NCBI GenBank assembly: GCA_934230685.1
Contig: CAKQFF010000086.1
Location: forward strand, 1 to 8,233
Direction of reading: 5' to 3'
Length of the DNA stretch: 8,233 bases
DNA from: an uncultured Prevotella sp.
GTDB lineage: Bacteria > Bacteroidota > Bacteroidia > Bacteroidales > Bacteroidaceae
In this document: positions 1 through 7,189 of the stretch, in pieces
Layout of the letters: each line of letters starts with the position of its first letter
How positions within the stretch are numbered: position 1 is the stretch's first letter
Notes under the pieces: generated by a model
Seen by the model: only the letters and a program-made list of their open reading frames with translations
The model's database searches: none
Told to the model about the DNA's origin: nothing
Made by a program: the position numbers and the translations under genes

Positions 1-1
1 G

Positions 2-400
2 CTCCTGCTCATCCTATGGGGAGGAATATTCTTTAAATTGGCAACAGCGGGCAACACGCTCTTCCCCATTCATTACGACTTAAATGGCAAACCCGACAGC
101 TACGCAAGCCCTTACTGGCTGCTGCTTGTTGGCGGCTTCTGCACTGGCCTGTCGGTCTACTACATGTTCTCGGCCTACCGCCCCATCAATATGCTCAACG
201 CGGGAACACGCATAACAAACATGCGACAAGTGAAAGTGCTGGTCTACTGGGCCTACATCTTCTCAATAGAATTGATAATGACTGGCTACGGACTGGTATT
301 CACAATACCTGAAACCAGCAGTTTATTCATGAAGATAATGGCGGCAGTTATGATTATAACTTGCCTGGGAACGACGATTGCAGTGAGAATGCTTAAATGA
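2..400 (+). CDS. DUF1648-type small membrane protein, 5' end cut by window edge
   Basis: The frame is open from base 2 and ends at TGA 398-400. A TTG at 38 could be read as a start, but the residues before it ([11 protein letters not shown]) are a hydrophobic helix that belongs to the protein, so the real start lies left of the window. After this first membrane segment comes [18 protein letters not shown], which resembles the DUF1648 signature (a P-x-H-x-D/N-x-x-G-x-x-D pattern). Three further hydrophobic segments follow: one starting at YWLLLVGGF, one at VLVYWAYIF and one at the C terminus ([17 protein letters not shown]). It is therefore a probable four-helix inner-membrane protein. DUF1648 domains occur in several membrane protein types, including SdpI-like immunity proteins, but nothing here shows a specific role. 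The 3' end overlaps the convergent ybjQ gene by 8 bp. Family assignment is from motif memory, not a search. Confidence 0.72.
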   Translation, partial: LLLILWGGIFFKLATAGNTLFPIHYDLNGKPDSYASPYWLLLVGGFCTGLSVYYMFSAYRPINMLNAGTRITNMRQVKVLVYWAYIFSIELIMTGYGLVFTIPETSSLFMKIMAAVMIITCLGTTIAVRMLK

Positions 401-710
401 CAACCGCCGTACCGCTGCACGTCACCATAAGCATGGAGCCACTCTCGCCAACAGTCTCGTAGTCGAGGTCGATGCCTACGATGGCGTTGCAGCCCATTTT
501 CTCGGCACGGTCTTCCATCTCGCGCATTGCCGTGTCCTTAGCCTCGCGCAACACTTTCTCGTAGCTGCCACTGCGGCCACCGAAAAAGTCGCGTATGCCA
601 GCCATAAAATCCTTAAGAAAATTGGCACCGATAATAGTCTCGCCAGTTACCACACCGCGATACTCGCGTATGGGATGACCCTCAAGGGTTGGAGTTGTTG
701 ATAAAATCAT
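393..710 (-). CDS. ybjQ: YbjQ/UPF0145 family protein (putative heavy-metal-binding domain)
   Basis: This is a complete 105-residue protein, the usual length for the family. The N terminus [20 protein letters not shown] and the segments [51 protein letters not shown] and SGTAV match Escherichia coli YbjQ closely over the whole length, as recalled from memory. The family forms a small beta-rich fold that oligomerises. It has been called heavy-metal binding, but its cellular job is not established. No signal peptide is seen, so it is probably cytoplasmic. The ATG at 710-708 is preceded by an AAAGAAAGG-type ribosome binding site about 8 bases upstream, which supports this start. That site is one arm of a perfect inverted repeat (716-778). 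The gene is convergent with the DUF1648 gene. It is divergent from the lipoprotein unit, and I saw no clear TAnnTTTG promoter for this strand. Confidence 0.93.
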   Translation of the reverse strand: MILSTTPTLEGHPIREYRGVVTGETIIGANFLKDFMAGIRDFFGGRSGSYEKVLREAKDTAMREMEDRAEKMGCNAIVGIDLDYETVGESGSMLMVTCSGTAVVI

Positions 711-715
711 ATTTT

Positions 716-778
716 TTTCCTTTCTTTTTTATTTTATTCTACTTTTTCTGACTGTTTGACGCATGAAAAGAAAGGAAA
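716..778 (-). promoter_or_regulatory. 13-bp inverted repeat that could sequester the ybjQ ribosome binding site
   Basis: TTTCCTTTCTTTT at 716-728 is the exact reverse complement of AAAAGAAAGGAAA at 766-778, with 37 bases between. In an mRNA made from the minus strand, the second arm carries the purine-rich ribosome binding site of ybjQ, ending 5 bases before its ATG, and the first arm lies upstream in the leader. If transcription starts right of 778, the stem would hide the binding site. The arms are low-complexity purine/pyrimidine runs, and the same AAAGAAAGGAAAG string recurs at 887-899 as the ribosome binding site of the lipoprotein gene. Chance or simple reuse of a binding-site sequence is therefore a real alternative. 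Confidence 0.4.
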
Positions 779-811
779 GTTGCAACGTGACATTTAAAAA
801 ATAAAAAATCC

Positions 812-842
812 TTGGCTTTGTTATCCGTTTGAGCTATCTTTG
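812..842 (+). promoter_or_regulatory. Bacteroidota-type promoter for the lipoprotein/TPR unit
   Basis: TATCTTTG at 835-842 fits the Bacteroidota -7 consensus TAnnTTTG exactly. TTGG at 812-815 sits 19 bases upstream and is a fair match to the -33 TTTG/TTG element. TTTG at 817-820 is a better string at a shorter spacing of 14. Transcription would begin near 848-850, leaving a leader of about 50 nt with a clear AAAGAAAGGAAAG ribosome binding site (887-899) just before the ATG at 902. No operator-like palindrome is obvious. Confidence 0.7.
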
Positions 843-901
843 CAAAAGACATTTATAGGTGTACATCAGCATAACGTTTAAACTTAAAGAAAGGAAAGCA
901 C

Positions 902-1795
902 ATGGCACTTAAGTTTTACCCCATCGGCATATTATTGTTTATGGCGGTGCTCGTCTCTTGCCACAAGGATAAAGTTCAGCCCCACACGCGCTCCGTTTAC
1001 TACTGGAGCACGACTCTCGACATGGACTCCACGAAGACTGCTTTTATCAAGAAATATGGAATTTCGCGAATGTACATACGCTACTTCGATGTGGTGAACG
1101 ACGAGGGAGGAAGAGCCGTGCCCAACGCCACGCTGAGGTTTTCCATTGGAGTGCCGCGGGGCTTAGACATTGTACCAACTGTGTTCGTCATGCCCGAATG
1201 CTTGAGGCAAGACCGTGAGAAACTGGCTGAGCAGATAGTAAGGCGAGTGGTGCAGATGAACGAGACCAACGACGTGCTTAACGTGAAGGAGATACAGATA
1301 GACTGCGACTGGACCCAGTCGACACGCCGACTGTACGACGAGTTTATGAGGGCCATGCTCAGGGAATGCCACAACCGAAAGATGCAGCTTTCGTCAACCA
1401 TACGTCTGCATCAGTTGGCACAAACTCCTCCGCCTGCCGACAGAGGAGTGCTGATGATGTACAACACGGGCGACGCTACGAACATAAAATGCCATAAACC
1501 TATTCTCGACATGCGCGACGCGGCTCCCTACCTGCAATATCTTGCCAAGTATAAGCTGCCCTTGTCAACAGCCTACCCTATCTTCTCTTGGCGTATCCTG
1601 TTTCGTGGCGGAAGATTCATTGGCTTTGTGCATTACGATGGCGAATATCCCGTTCTGCCCGACGACTCCATTGCCACGCGACAGCCATCAGCCTCCGACA
1701 TCGTGGAAGCCGTAAGGACAATAGGCAACCGCCGACCCGACGCCAACAACGAAACAATTCTCTTAGATCTCAACAACAATAACATCAACCGTTAA
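902..1795 (+). CDS. Lipoprotein of unknown function with probable TIM-barrel-like domain
   Basis: This is a complete 297-residue protein. Residues 4-19 form a hydrophobic signal peptide ending in a lipobox LVSC with Cys20, so it is a predicted lipoprotein. The residues after the Cys (HKDK) do not look like the acidic surface-export signal known in Bacteroidota, so a periplasm-facing anchor is more likely. The body has alternating strand/helix character. It includes SVYYWSTTLDMDSTKTAF (31-48), MYIRYFDVV (57-65), IVPTVFVMPE (90-99), EIQIDCDWTQST (130-141), LSSTIRLHQL (163-172), GVLMMYNTGD (182-191) and LSTAYPIFSWRILF (221-234). This pattern suggests a TIM barrel reminiscent of putative glycoside-hydrolase-like proteins such as DUF3142. 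Glu130, Asp134 and Asp136 are candidate active-site acids. That resemblance is inference; I recall similar hypothetical proteins in Bacteroides but no assigned activity. It is the first gene of a probable operon: the next ATG is 13 bp after the stop. The C terminus is Asn-rich (LDLNNNNINR). Confidence 0.85.
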   Translation: MALKFYPIGILLFMAVLVSCHKDKVQPHTRSVYYWSTTLDMDSTKTAFIKKYGISRMYIRYFDVVNDEGGRAVPNATLRFSIGVPRGLDIVPTVFVMPECLRQDREKLAEQIVRRVVQMNETNDVLNVKEIQIDCDWTQSTRRLYDEFMRAMLRECHNRKMQLSSTIRLHQLAQTPPPADRGVLMMYNTGDATNIKCHKPILDMRDAAPYLQYLAKYKLPLSTAYPIFSWRILFRGGRFIGFVHYDGEYPVLPDDSIATRQPSASDIVEAVRTIGNRRPDANNETILLDLNNNNINR

Positions 1796-1808
1796 AACCA
1801 CAAGGATA

Positions 1809-3959
1809 ATGAAAAGATACTTAATTTATAGTCTTTTTGCAGCCTTGCCATTAACCGAGGCAAAGGCTTGCATCTCCGAAGGACCCAGACACAATAATTA
1901 TATGTTCTCAGTGTTCCATCGCAACGCCTTGACCGACGGCCCTGCCTATCTCTACGACATCGACCGCTACTGGCAAAGCTATACTGGCAACAATGGGCCT
2001 AACGGCATCGAGTACTACAAATGGAACAAGGAGGAAGTGATGAATACGGCAAGCAGCAAAGGCGACCACGAAATGATGGCTTATCTCAAGCTGCTCAACC
2101 GCTATTTGGAGACTTGCGATGACTATAGCGGCGACGCTTGGAATTATCCCACAAAGCAGGAGATGGCACGCCGACATAAATCGTTTGCCGAGATTCTTGC
2201 CGCCACAAAGGCTTATGGCGGCACCAACCTGCGACAGCAATACATTCTACTGCAAATGCGCGCCAACATGATGCTTGGCTACAACAACGCCAACATAGCT
2301 TTGTGGAGTGCCACTGCATCAAAATTAGAAAAGAGTATGTGGTGCGAGGCCATGCGTAATATCTATGCCCGTGCCTTGCTGAAGAGCGGACAGCGTAGCC
2401 GTGCCTGCGACATTTATGCAGAGCAGGGCGATGTGAAGTCGATAAAGGCGGCGATGAAGAACTATCGCAATCTTGCAGGAATAAAGTCGGTGTTCGCTCA
2501 GAATCCCAACGCTCCGACACTCACTTATCTTGTGCAGGACTTTGTGAACAATGTGCAGGAGACACTTGACCAGAAGTCGGCAGGACTCAACGATGCCGAA
2601 TGGTTTAATATCATTGATGCCAAACAAGTTTTCCGCAAAGACGCTTTGGCTTTCGTGCAGTTTGCCATCAACGCTGCCGAGAACGAAAAGGTGAAGTCAC
2701 CCAGCCTGTGGCTCGCAGCCGCAAGCATGACTGATTATCTCATTGGTAACCATGAGCGTGCATTGGCTGTAGCCGAAAAAGCAGTAAACGCTGAAGGCAC
2801 ACAGCGTATGAAGGACAACGCACGCGCCATACGTCTGCTTGTGTCTACCCGCACAAGCAAACCCACCGACGAATATACCAACTTTCTGCTTGAAGAGTTC
2901 CGCTGGCTCGACAACAAAATCAAGGAGGAACGTGGATCCAACGGCGAATACGACAACCACTATACCGACGTTAAGGACCGTGTGGTGCACAAGGGATTGG
3001 AGCCTCTTTTCCGCAATGCGGGCATGGACAACACAGCCCTTGCCTTATGCGCAATGATGAGTGCCGAGAGCAATAACTACATTATGTCGCAGAGTGAGAA
3101 CCCTACAGACTCTTACTGCAACAATTATAATGTGACGTACGGTCCGTGGGACGAGTATTTCTGCAAGATGGACAGCTTGACAGCCGACCGACTTGCCGAC
3201 TACTATCAGTATATTTCATCGGTGCACAAGAACGCCTTCGAGACCTATTGCACGCAAAAAACATTCCACAACAGCGACTATTTCAACGACCTTATCGGCA
3301 CAAAGCTCATTGCCGAAGGACGTTTTGCCGACGCTATTCCGTATCTTAAGAAAGTGTCGACGGCGTTGCTGTCGAGTCAGCTCATCAGCGTCTACTCCTC
3401 ACAACGACAATACGACAAGCCACGATGGTTTGGCAAGCAGAAGGTGAACGAGGCTTACGAGCCTGTGGCTGTCAACCGCAACGCCAAGCTCGACTTCTGC
3501 CTTGACATGACCGAACGCTTAAGCCAATACAACCTATCGCGCGAGGGAAACGAAAAGAAGCAAATGGCCTACGATATTGCCGTGCGTTATTATCAGGCTT
3601 CGTGCTATGGCGACTGCTGGTATCTTACGCATTACTATCGCAGCGTGATGGACTCGGCTCGCTCATGGGAGAAGGACTTCGCCGCTGAGACCGTGGAATA
3701 TCTCAACGTAGCCAAACGGAGCGACAACCAACAATTGCGCTATCGCTCGCTATACGCCTTGGCGTTCATGACGGTAGACCCGTGGATGACAATCGAATAC
3801 GACTATAGCAACGGATATAAGGAGATAGCCATTCTGCATCCTCAATCGGCTCAATACAAGGCGCTTTCGGAGTTGGACGAGTTTGCACGCAACTATCCCG
3901 AAGCTACCGACAACTACACGAGAAGATGTGATGTGCTGGAAGAGTTCAGACAAAAATAA
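1809..3959 (+). CDS. Secreted TPR-like repeat protein of unknown function
   Basis: This is a complete 716-residue protein. The N terminus MKRYLIYSLFAALPLTEAKA is a signal peptide with a likely signal peptidase I site AKA before Cys21. A lipid anchor on Cys21 is possible but the lipobox is poor, with Lys at -2. The mature protein is almost wholly helical. It has several TPR-like helix pairs: RNIYARALLKSGQRSRACDI (183-202), DYLIGNHERALAVAEKAVNA (309-328) and KLIAEGRFADAIPYLKKVST (499-518). It is rich in Tyr, Trp and Asn. The C-terminal part has a striking aromatic/Cys stretch, YYQASCYGDCWYLTHYYRS (594-612). No catalytic motif is recognisable, so a scaffold or binding role is more likely than an enzyme, but this is inference. 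An AAGG ribosome binding site lies only 3 bases before the ATG, and the gene starts 13 bp after the lipoprotein gene, implying co-transcription and a joint role in the periplasm or at the membrane. No strong terminator follows. Confidence 0.85.
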   Translation: MKRYLIYSLFAALPLTEAKACISEGPRHNNYMFSVFHRNALTDGPAYLYDIDRYWQSYTGNNGPNGIEYYKWNKEEVMNTASSKGDHEMMAYLKLLNRYLETCDDYSGDAWNYPTKQEMARRHKSFAEILAATKAYGGTNLRQQYILLQMRANMMLGYNNANIALWSATASKLEKSMWCEAMRNIYARALLKSGQRSRACDIYAEQGDVKSIKAAMKNYRNLAGIKSVFAQNPNAPTLTYLVQDFVNNVQETLDQKSAGLNDAEWFNIIDAKQVFRKDALAFVQFAINAAENEKVKSPSLWLAAASMTDYLIGNHERALAVAEKAVNAEGTQRMKDNARAIRLLVSTRTSKPTDEYTNFLLEEFRWLDNKIKEERGSNGEYDNHYTDVKDRVVHKGLEPLFRNAGMDNTALALCAMMSAESNNYIMSQSENPTDSYCNNYNVTYGPWDEYFCKMDSLTADRLADYYQYISSVHKNAFETYCTQKTFHNSDYFNDLIGTKLIAEGRFADAIPYLKKVSTALLSSQLISVYSSQRQYDKPRWFGKQKVNEAYEPVAVNRNAKLDFCLDMTERLSQYNLSREGNEKKQMAYDIAVRYYQASCYGDCWYLTHYYRSVMDSARSWEKDFAAETVEYLNVAKRSDNQQLRYRSLYALAFMTVDPWMTIEYDYSNGYKEIAILHPQSAQYKALSELDEFARNYPEATDNYTRRCDVLEEFRQK

Positions 3960-4003
3960 CGACAATTAAGCAAAAATATAGCTATTTATTGATTAATTAG
4001 TCG

Positions 4004-4011
4004 TACCTTTG
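4004..4011 (+). promoter_or_regulatory. Bacteroidota -7 promoter element for fhs
   Basis: TACCTTTG matches the TAnnTTTG consensus exactly and sits in the AT-rich gap between the TPR protein gene and fhs. The -33 element is poor: no TTTG lies at the usual spacing, only the AT-rich GCTATTTATTG. Transcription would start near 4018 and give a leader of roughly 75 nt. The bases just before the fhs ATG (CATATTTATTTTTCTACA) lack a Shine-Dalgarno sequence. This is common in Bacteroidota, where AT-rich unstructured leaders drive translation. I saw no folded riboswitch-like structure in the leader. Confidence 0.65.
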
Positions 4012-4091
4012 CAGTCGCACTCCATACTTTTATCATAAGACACCCCTATCTTCAAGAAATAATTGAAACACTACATATTTATTTTTCTACA

Positions 4092-5756
4092 ATGACAGAC
4101 ATTGAAATAGCTCGCAGCACCAAGCTCGAGGAGATTGAGACAGTAGCATCAAAGTATGGTATCCCTACAAAGGATCTTGAGCACTATGGCCACTATATGG
4201 CTAAGGTTCCGACACGACTCATAGATGAGGAACGTGTGAAGAAGAGCAACCTCATACTCGTGACAGCCATCACGCCAACAAAGGCTGGCATCGGCAAGAC
4301 AACAGTGACTATAGGTCTCGCACTCGGACTCCACCGCATAGGCAAGAAAGCCATCTGCGCTCTGCGTGAGCCATCACTTGGCCCTGTGTTCGGACTGAAA
4401 GGCGGAGCTTGTGGCGGCGGACACACTCAGGTGCTCCCTATGGACAAGATAAACCTCCACTTCACTGGCGACTTCCACGCCATCACATCGGCACACAACA
4501 CCATCACGGCTCTCCTGGATAACTATATGTATCAGAACCGCGACAATGGTTTCGCCCTGCGCGAGGTGTTGTGGAACCGTGTGCTCGACGTAAACGACCG
4601 CGGTCTGCGCGACATAGTTACGGGTATGGGCGGCAAGGCCAACGGCATTGTGCGCGAGTCGGGCTTCGACATCACTCCTGCATCGGAGATTATGGCCATA
4701 CTCTGCCTTGCTAAAGACGAGGACGACCTGCGCCGACGCATCGAGAATATCCTCCTGGGATATACTGTCGACGGAAAGCCTTTCACTGTGAAAGACCTCG
4801 GCGTGGCTGGTGCCATCACCGTACTGCTGCGCGACGCTCTCGCTCCCAACCTTGTGCAGACTACAGAGAATACAGCTGCCATCGTTCATGGAGGTCCGTT
4901 TGCCAACATCGCTCATGGCTGCAACTCAATACTTGCCACCAAGATGGCTATGACCTTCGGCGACTATGTCATCACAGAGGCAGGCTTCGGTGCCGACCTT
5001 GGCGCTGAGAAGTTCTACGACATCAAGTGCCGCAAGAGCGGACTCCAGCCTAAGCTCACCATCATCGTGGCTACAGCCCAGGGACTGAAGATGCACGGCG
5101 GTGTGGCTGTGGAGGACATCAAGAAGCCTAACAGCGAAGGACTGCGCAAGGGTCTTGCCAACCTCGACAAGCACATCAAGAATCTGCAGTCGTTTGGACA
5201 GACCGTGCTCGTGGCTTTCAACCGCTACGCTGGCGACGTGCCTGAGGAGATTCAGATTGTTAAGGACTACTGCGCAGAGATAGGCGTGGGCTTCGGCGAA
5301 AACGATGCTTATGCTCTTGGCGGCGAGGGAGCTGTTGACTTGGCTAATCTCGTGGTTGACACTATCGAGAAGAACCCGTCAAAGCCTTTGCAGCTTGTCT
5401 ACAACGACGAGGACACTATCGAGGAGAAGATAGAGAAGGTGGCAAAGAACATCTATGGCGCGGCCTCAATCTCGTTTGCCGCTCCTGCCAAGAAGAAGCT
5501 TCAGATGATTAAGGAGCTGGGCTACGAGAAATTCCCTATCTGCATCGCCAAGACACAATTCTCATTCTCTACCGACGCAAAGAAGTATTGCGTGGCTTCG
5601 GGCTTCGACGTTAACGTGCGCGACATAGTTATCAACGCCGGTGCCGAGATGATTGTAGTAGTAGCTGGCAATATCATGCGCATGCCGGGTCTGCCTAAGG
5701 TGCCGGCTGCAATGAACATTGACATAGTGAACGGAGAAATCGAAGGACTATCATAA
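4092..5756 (+). CDS. fhs: Formate--tetrahydrofolate ligase
   Basis: Catalyses formate + tetrahydrofolate + ATP to 10-formyltetrahydrofolate + ADP + phosphate in the cytoplasm, feeding purine and formyl-Met synthesis and linking formate to the one-carbon pool. At 554 residues it has the normal length. Family signatures are in order: nucleotide-binding loop [11 protein letters not shown] (61-71), [15 protein letters not shown] (91-105), [17 protein letters not shown] (120-136), [15 protein letters not shown] (294-308), LKMHGG (332-337), GGEGAVDLA (410-418), [14 protein letters not shown] (482-495) and [14 protein letters not shown] (531-544). The loop reads AGIGKTT where clostridial enzymes have AGEGKTT. 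Tyr408 sits about where the clostridial enzyme has its adenine-stacking Trp412 (alignment from memory). Both look like tolerated lineage variants. The gene has its own promoter. No folD or other folate gene is adjacent. A strong hairpin follows 40 bases after the stop. Confidence 0.98.
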   Translation: MTDIEIARSTKLEEIETVASKYGIPTKDLEHYGHYMAKVPTRLIDEERVKKSNLILVTAITPTKAGIGKTTVTIGLALGLHRIGKKAICALREPSLGPVFGLKGGACGGGHTQVLPMDKINLHFTGDFHAITSAHNTITALLDNYMYQNRDNGFALREVLWNRVLDVNDRGLRDIVTGMGGKANGIVRESGFDITPASEIMAILCLAKDEDDLRRRIENILLGYTVDGKPFTVKDLGVAGAITVLLRDALAPNLVQTTENTAAIVHGGPFANIAHGCNSILATKMAMTFGDYVITEAGFGADLGAEKFYDIKCRKSGLQPKLTIIVATAQGLKMHGGVAVEDIKKPNSEGLRKGLANLDKHIKNLQSFGQTVLVAFNRYAGDVPEEIQIVKDYCAEIGVGFGENDAYALGGEGAVDLANLVVDTIEKNPSKPLQLVYNDEDTIEEKIEKVAKNIYGAASISFAAPAKKKLQMIKELGYEKFPICIAKTQFSFSTDAKKYCVASGFDVNVRDIVINAGAEMIVVVAGNIMRMPGLPKVPAAMNIDIVNGEIEGLS

Positions 5757-5762
5757 TTAATA

Positions 5763-7106
5763 ATGTTTGGATACAGAATAAAAAAACAATATCGCACAAA
5801 GGTGAGGTTGTCCTGCATGGGCTGCCTCACCTTTGTCGTTGTCATAATAACAAGCATCTGCCGATGCACTTGCTCGTCGTGCTCGGGCGACAACAAACAC
5901 GTGAAGGACTCTATAGCCGAAGTGTCTCACCGCGTGCATCTTAACGACACGCTTACAAATGCCATGAGCTCGCAACCCGAACTGCAGCCCATGGACTCCA
6001 TCATGCGTCGCTATCTCAAGCGATGGGAGATTAACGGAGCACAGCTTGCCATCATGCGCCACGACTCGCTTATCTATGCCCGCGGATTCGGGTTTGCCGA
6101 CAAGGACAAGGGAGTGCCTATGGAACCATCGTACATCATGCGCATGGCTTCGTGCTCGAAGCTCGTTACTGCCGTGGGTATAATGAAATTGAGGGATATG
6201 GGCAAAATCAAGCTGTCGGACAAGGTGTTCGGACCACAAGGCATTCTCACCGATACCTTCTACGTGAACTCCATTAAGGACAAGCGCTACTTCGACATAA
6301 CCGTGGAGCAACTGCTGCGCCACCAGGCTGGATTCACCAACTATGCTGGCGACGCCATCTTCTCTACACGCTATATCATGCAGCAGAACCGACTCACCAC
6401 TCCACCCGACCATCGCACTCTGCTTCGCATTGTTCTGCGACGACATCTGGGCTATACGCCTGGCACGGCACAACGCTACTGCAACATAGGCTACACCCTG
6501 CTATCGCTCATAATACAGAAACGCTCGGGAATGTCCTATGAACAGTTTATGCAGAAATATGTGCTTGAGCCTGCCGGATGCTACGACTTCCACATTGCCG
6601 GCAACTATCTTAAGGACCGCCGCTTCAATGAGTCTATATATTATATGCACTCGAGTTCGGAGCCGGCTCCTGAGTTCAACAATTCGGGACGCATGGTTAT
6701 ACGCTGCTATGGCGAGAACGACATCACTACTTCGCTCGGTGCCGGAGCATGGGTGGCATCAGCTGCCGAGGTGTGCCGACTTGTTGCGTCAATCGACGGC
6801 GACCCTACTGTTCCCGATGTTCTCTCGCCTGGGGCTGTGAAACTGATGACTACGGAAATGCCCGACCATCAATTCTCGCTTGGATGGAACTTCACTCCCA
6901 ACAAAGGTCCGTGGATACGCACAGGATCGCTTGTTGGCACATCTGCCCTTATATTGCGATATGCCGATGGCGAGTGCTGGGTGTTCATCACCAATACAAG
7001 CACATGGAAGGGGCATGAGTTCTCGAAAGACACCATGGCTCTATTCGCTAAATTAAGACAGAAGTATGGCAGCAAAATGCCAAAAAGAAACTTGTTCGTG
7101 AAATAA
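5763..7106 (+). CDS. Serine hydrolase, class C beta-lactamase/PBP-like family
   Basis: This 447-residue protein fits the beta-lactamase (PF00144) superfamily, which covers class C beta-lactamases, DD-peptidases and esterases. The catalytic SxxK motif is Ser130-Cys-Ser-Lys133 (MASCSKLVTA). The second motif is Tyr239-Cys-Asn241 (YCNIGYTLLSLII), in the usual YxN form. Other family features are LLRHQAGF (184-191), YTPGTAQRY (231-239) and GAGAWVASAAEV (326-337). The third motif, usually KTG or HTG, appears as Arg386-Thr-Gly388 in WIRTGSLVGTSA. A hydrophobic segment at about 20-32 followed by a Cys-rich stretch (CRCTCSSC) suggests export, but no standard lipobox is present. Two starts are possible. 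ATG 5763 is 6 bp after the fhs stop and gives a basic 18-residue N region. ATG 5817 (Met19) has GGTGAGG upstream but lies inside a hairpin. The substrate cannot be told; a cell-wall peptidase or esterase is as likely as a beta-lactamase. Confidence 0.88.
   Translation: MFGYRIKKQYRTKVRLSCMGCLTFVVVIITSICRCTCSSCSGDNKHVKDSIAEVSHRVHLNDTLTNAMSSQPELQPMDSIMRRYLKRWEINGAQLAIMRHDSLIYARGFGFADKDKGVPMEPSYIMRMASCSKLVTAVGIMKLRDMGKIKLSDKVFGPQGILTDTFYVNSIKDKRYFDITVEQLLRHQAGFTNYAGDAIFSTRYIMQQNRLTTPPDHRTLLRIVLRRHLGYTPGTAQRYCNIGYTLLSLIIQKRSGMSYEQFMQKYVLEPAGCYDFHIAGNYLKDRRFNESIYYMHSSSEPAPEFNNSGRMVIRCYGENDITTSLGAGAWVASAAEVCRLVASIDGDPTVPDVLSPGAVKLMTTEMPDHQFSLGWNFTPNKGPWIRTGSLVGTSALILRYADGECWVFITNTSTWKGHEFSKDTMALFAKLRQKYGSKMPKRNLFVK
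5796..5836 (+). terminator. Strong RNA hairpin after fhs (terminator or attenuator) within the start region of the serine hydrolase gene
   Basis: ACAAAGGTGAGG (5796-5807) pairs perfectly with CCTCACCTTTGT (5825-5836). The pairing can continue inward: U5808-G5824 wobble, one U-U mismatch, then G5810-C5822, U5811-G5821 wobble, C5812-G5820 and C5813-G5819, closing on the 5-base loop UGCAU. The wobble pairs work only in plus-strand RNA. The hairpin begins 40 bases after the fhs stop and is preceded by an A-rich run. The following bases, CGTTGTCATAATAAC, are not a strong U tract, so termination may be partial. The alternative start ATG 5817 and its GGTGAGG ribosome-binding-like sequence are both inside the structure. 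Confidence 0.6.
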
Positions 7107-7112
7107 TTAAAA

Positions 7113-7143
7113 AATGCCCCACCGCATCACGCGGTAGGGCATT
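7113..7143 (-). terminator. Shared intrinsic terminator between convergent serine hydrolase and GH57 genes
   Basis: AATGCCC (7113-7119) pairs with GGGCATT (7137-7143). After one C/A mismatch, ACCGC (7121-7125) pairs with GCGGT (7131-7135) around the loop ATCAC. On the minus strand the stem is followed by an unbroken U run (the complement of A 7109-7114), so it is a strong terminator for the GH57 gene, 46 bases after its stop. On the plus strand it starts 6 bases after the serine hydrolase stop and is followed by the weaker CAAACTTTATTAAC, so it probably works both ways with better efficiency leftward. Confidence 0.9.
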
Positions 7144-7189
7144 CAAACTTTATTAACCAATATTTGTATTTATACAAGAACCTTAATTC

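Noticed and set aside
763..804. Tiny plus-strand frame (ATG, 13 codons, TAA) in the gap before the lipoprotein gene
   Set aside because: It lies upstream of the promoter at 812-842, has no ribosome binding site and is Lys-rich because of local A-rich sequence.
716..836. Inverted repeats as recombination sites of a phase-variable invertible promoter
   Set aside because: The 13-bp arms enclose only 37 bp without a promoter, no recombinase gene is nearby, and the arms are low complexity.
3974..3987. AAATATAGCTATTT palindrome after the TPR gene as terminator or operator
   Set aside because: Only five A/T pairs in the stem and no U tract; expected by chance in such AT-rich sequence.
4374..4916. 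180-codon open frame antisense to fhs
   Set aside because: It lies wholly within the well-supported fhs gene, has no ribosome binding site and has no family resemblance.
5761..5769. TAATGTTTG just after fhs as a -7 promoter element for the serine hydrolase
   Set aside because: It has one base too many for TAnnTTTG and no -33 element at the proper distance.
5757..6473. Long open frame (238 codons) on the minus strand, antisense to the serine hydrolase gene
   Set aside because: The opposite strand encodes a protein with clear SxxK and YxN motifs. The antisense translation has no recognisable domain and a composition typical of a shadow frame.
7164..7177. TTGTATTTATACAA near-palindrome next to the GH57 stop
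   Set aside because: It is short and AT-only apart from one pair, and the strong terminator nearby already explains the region.
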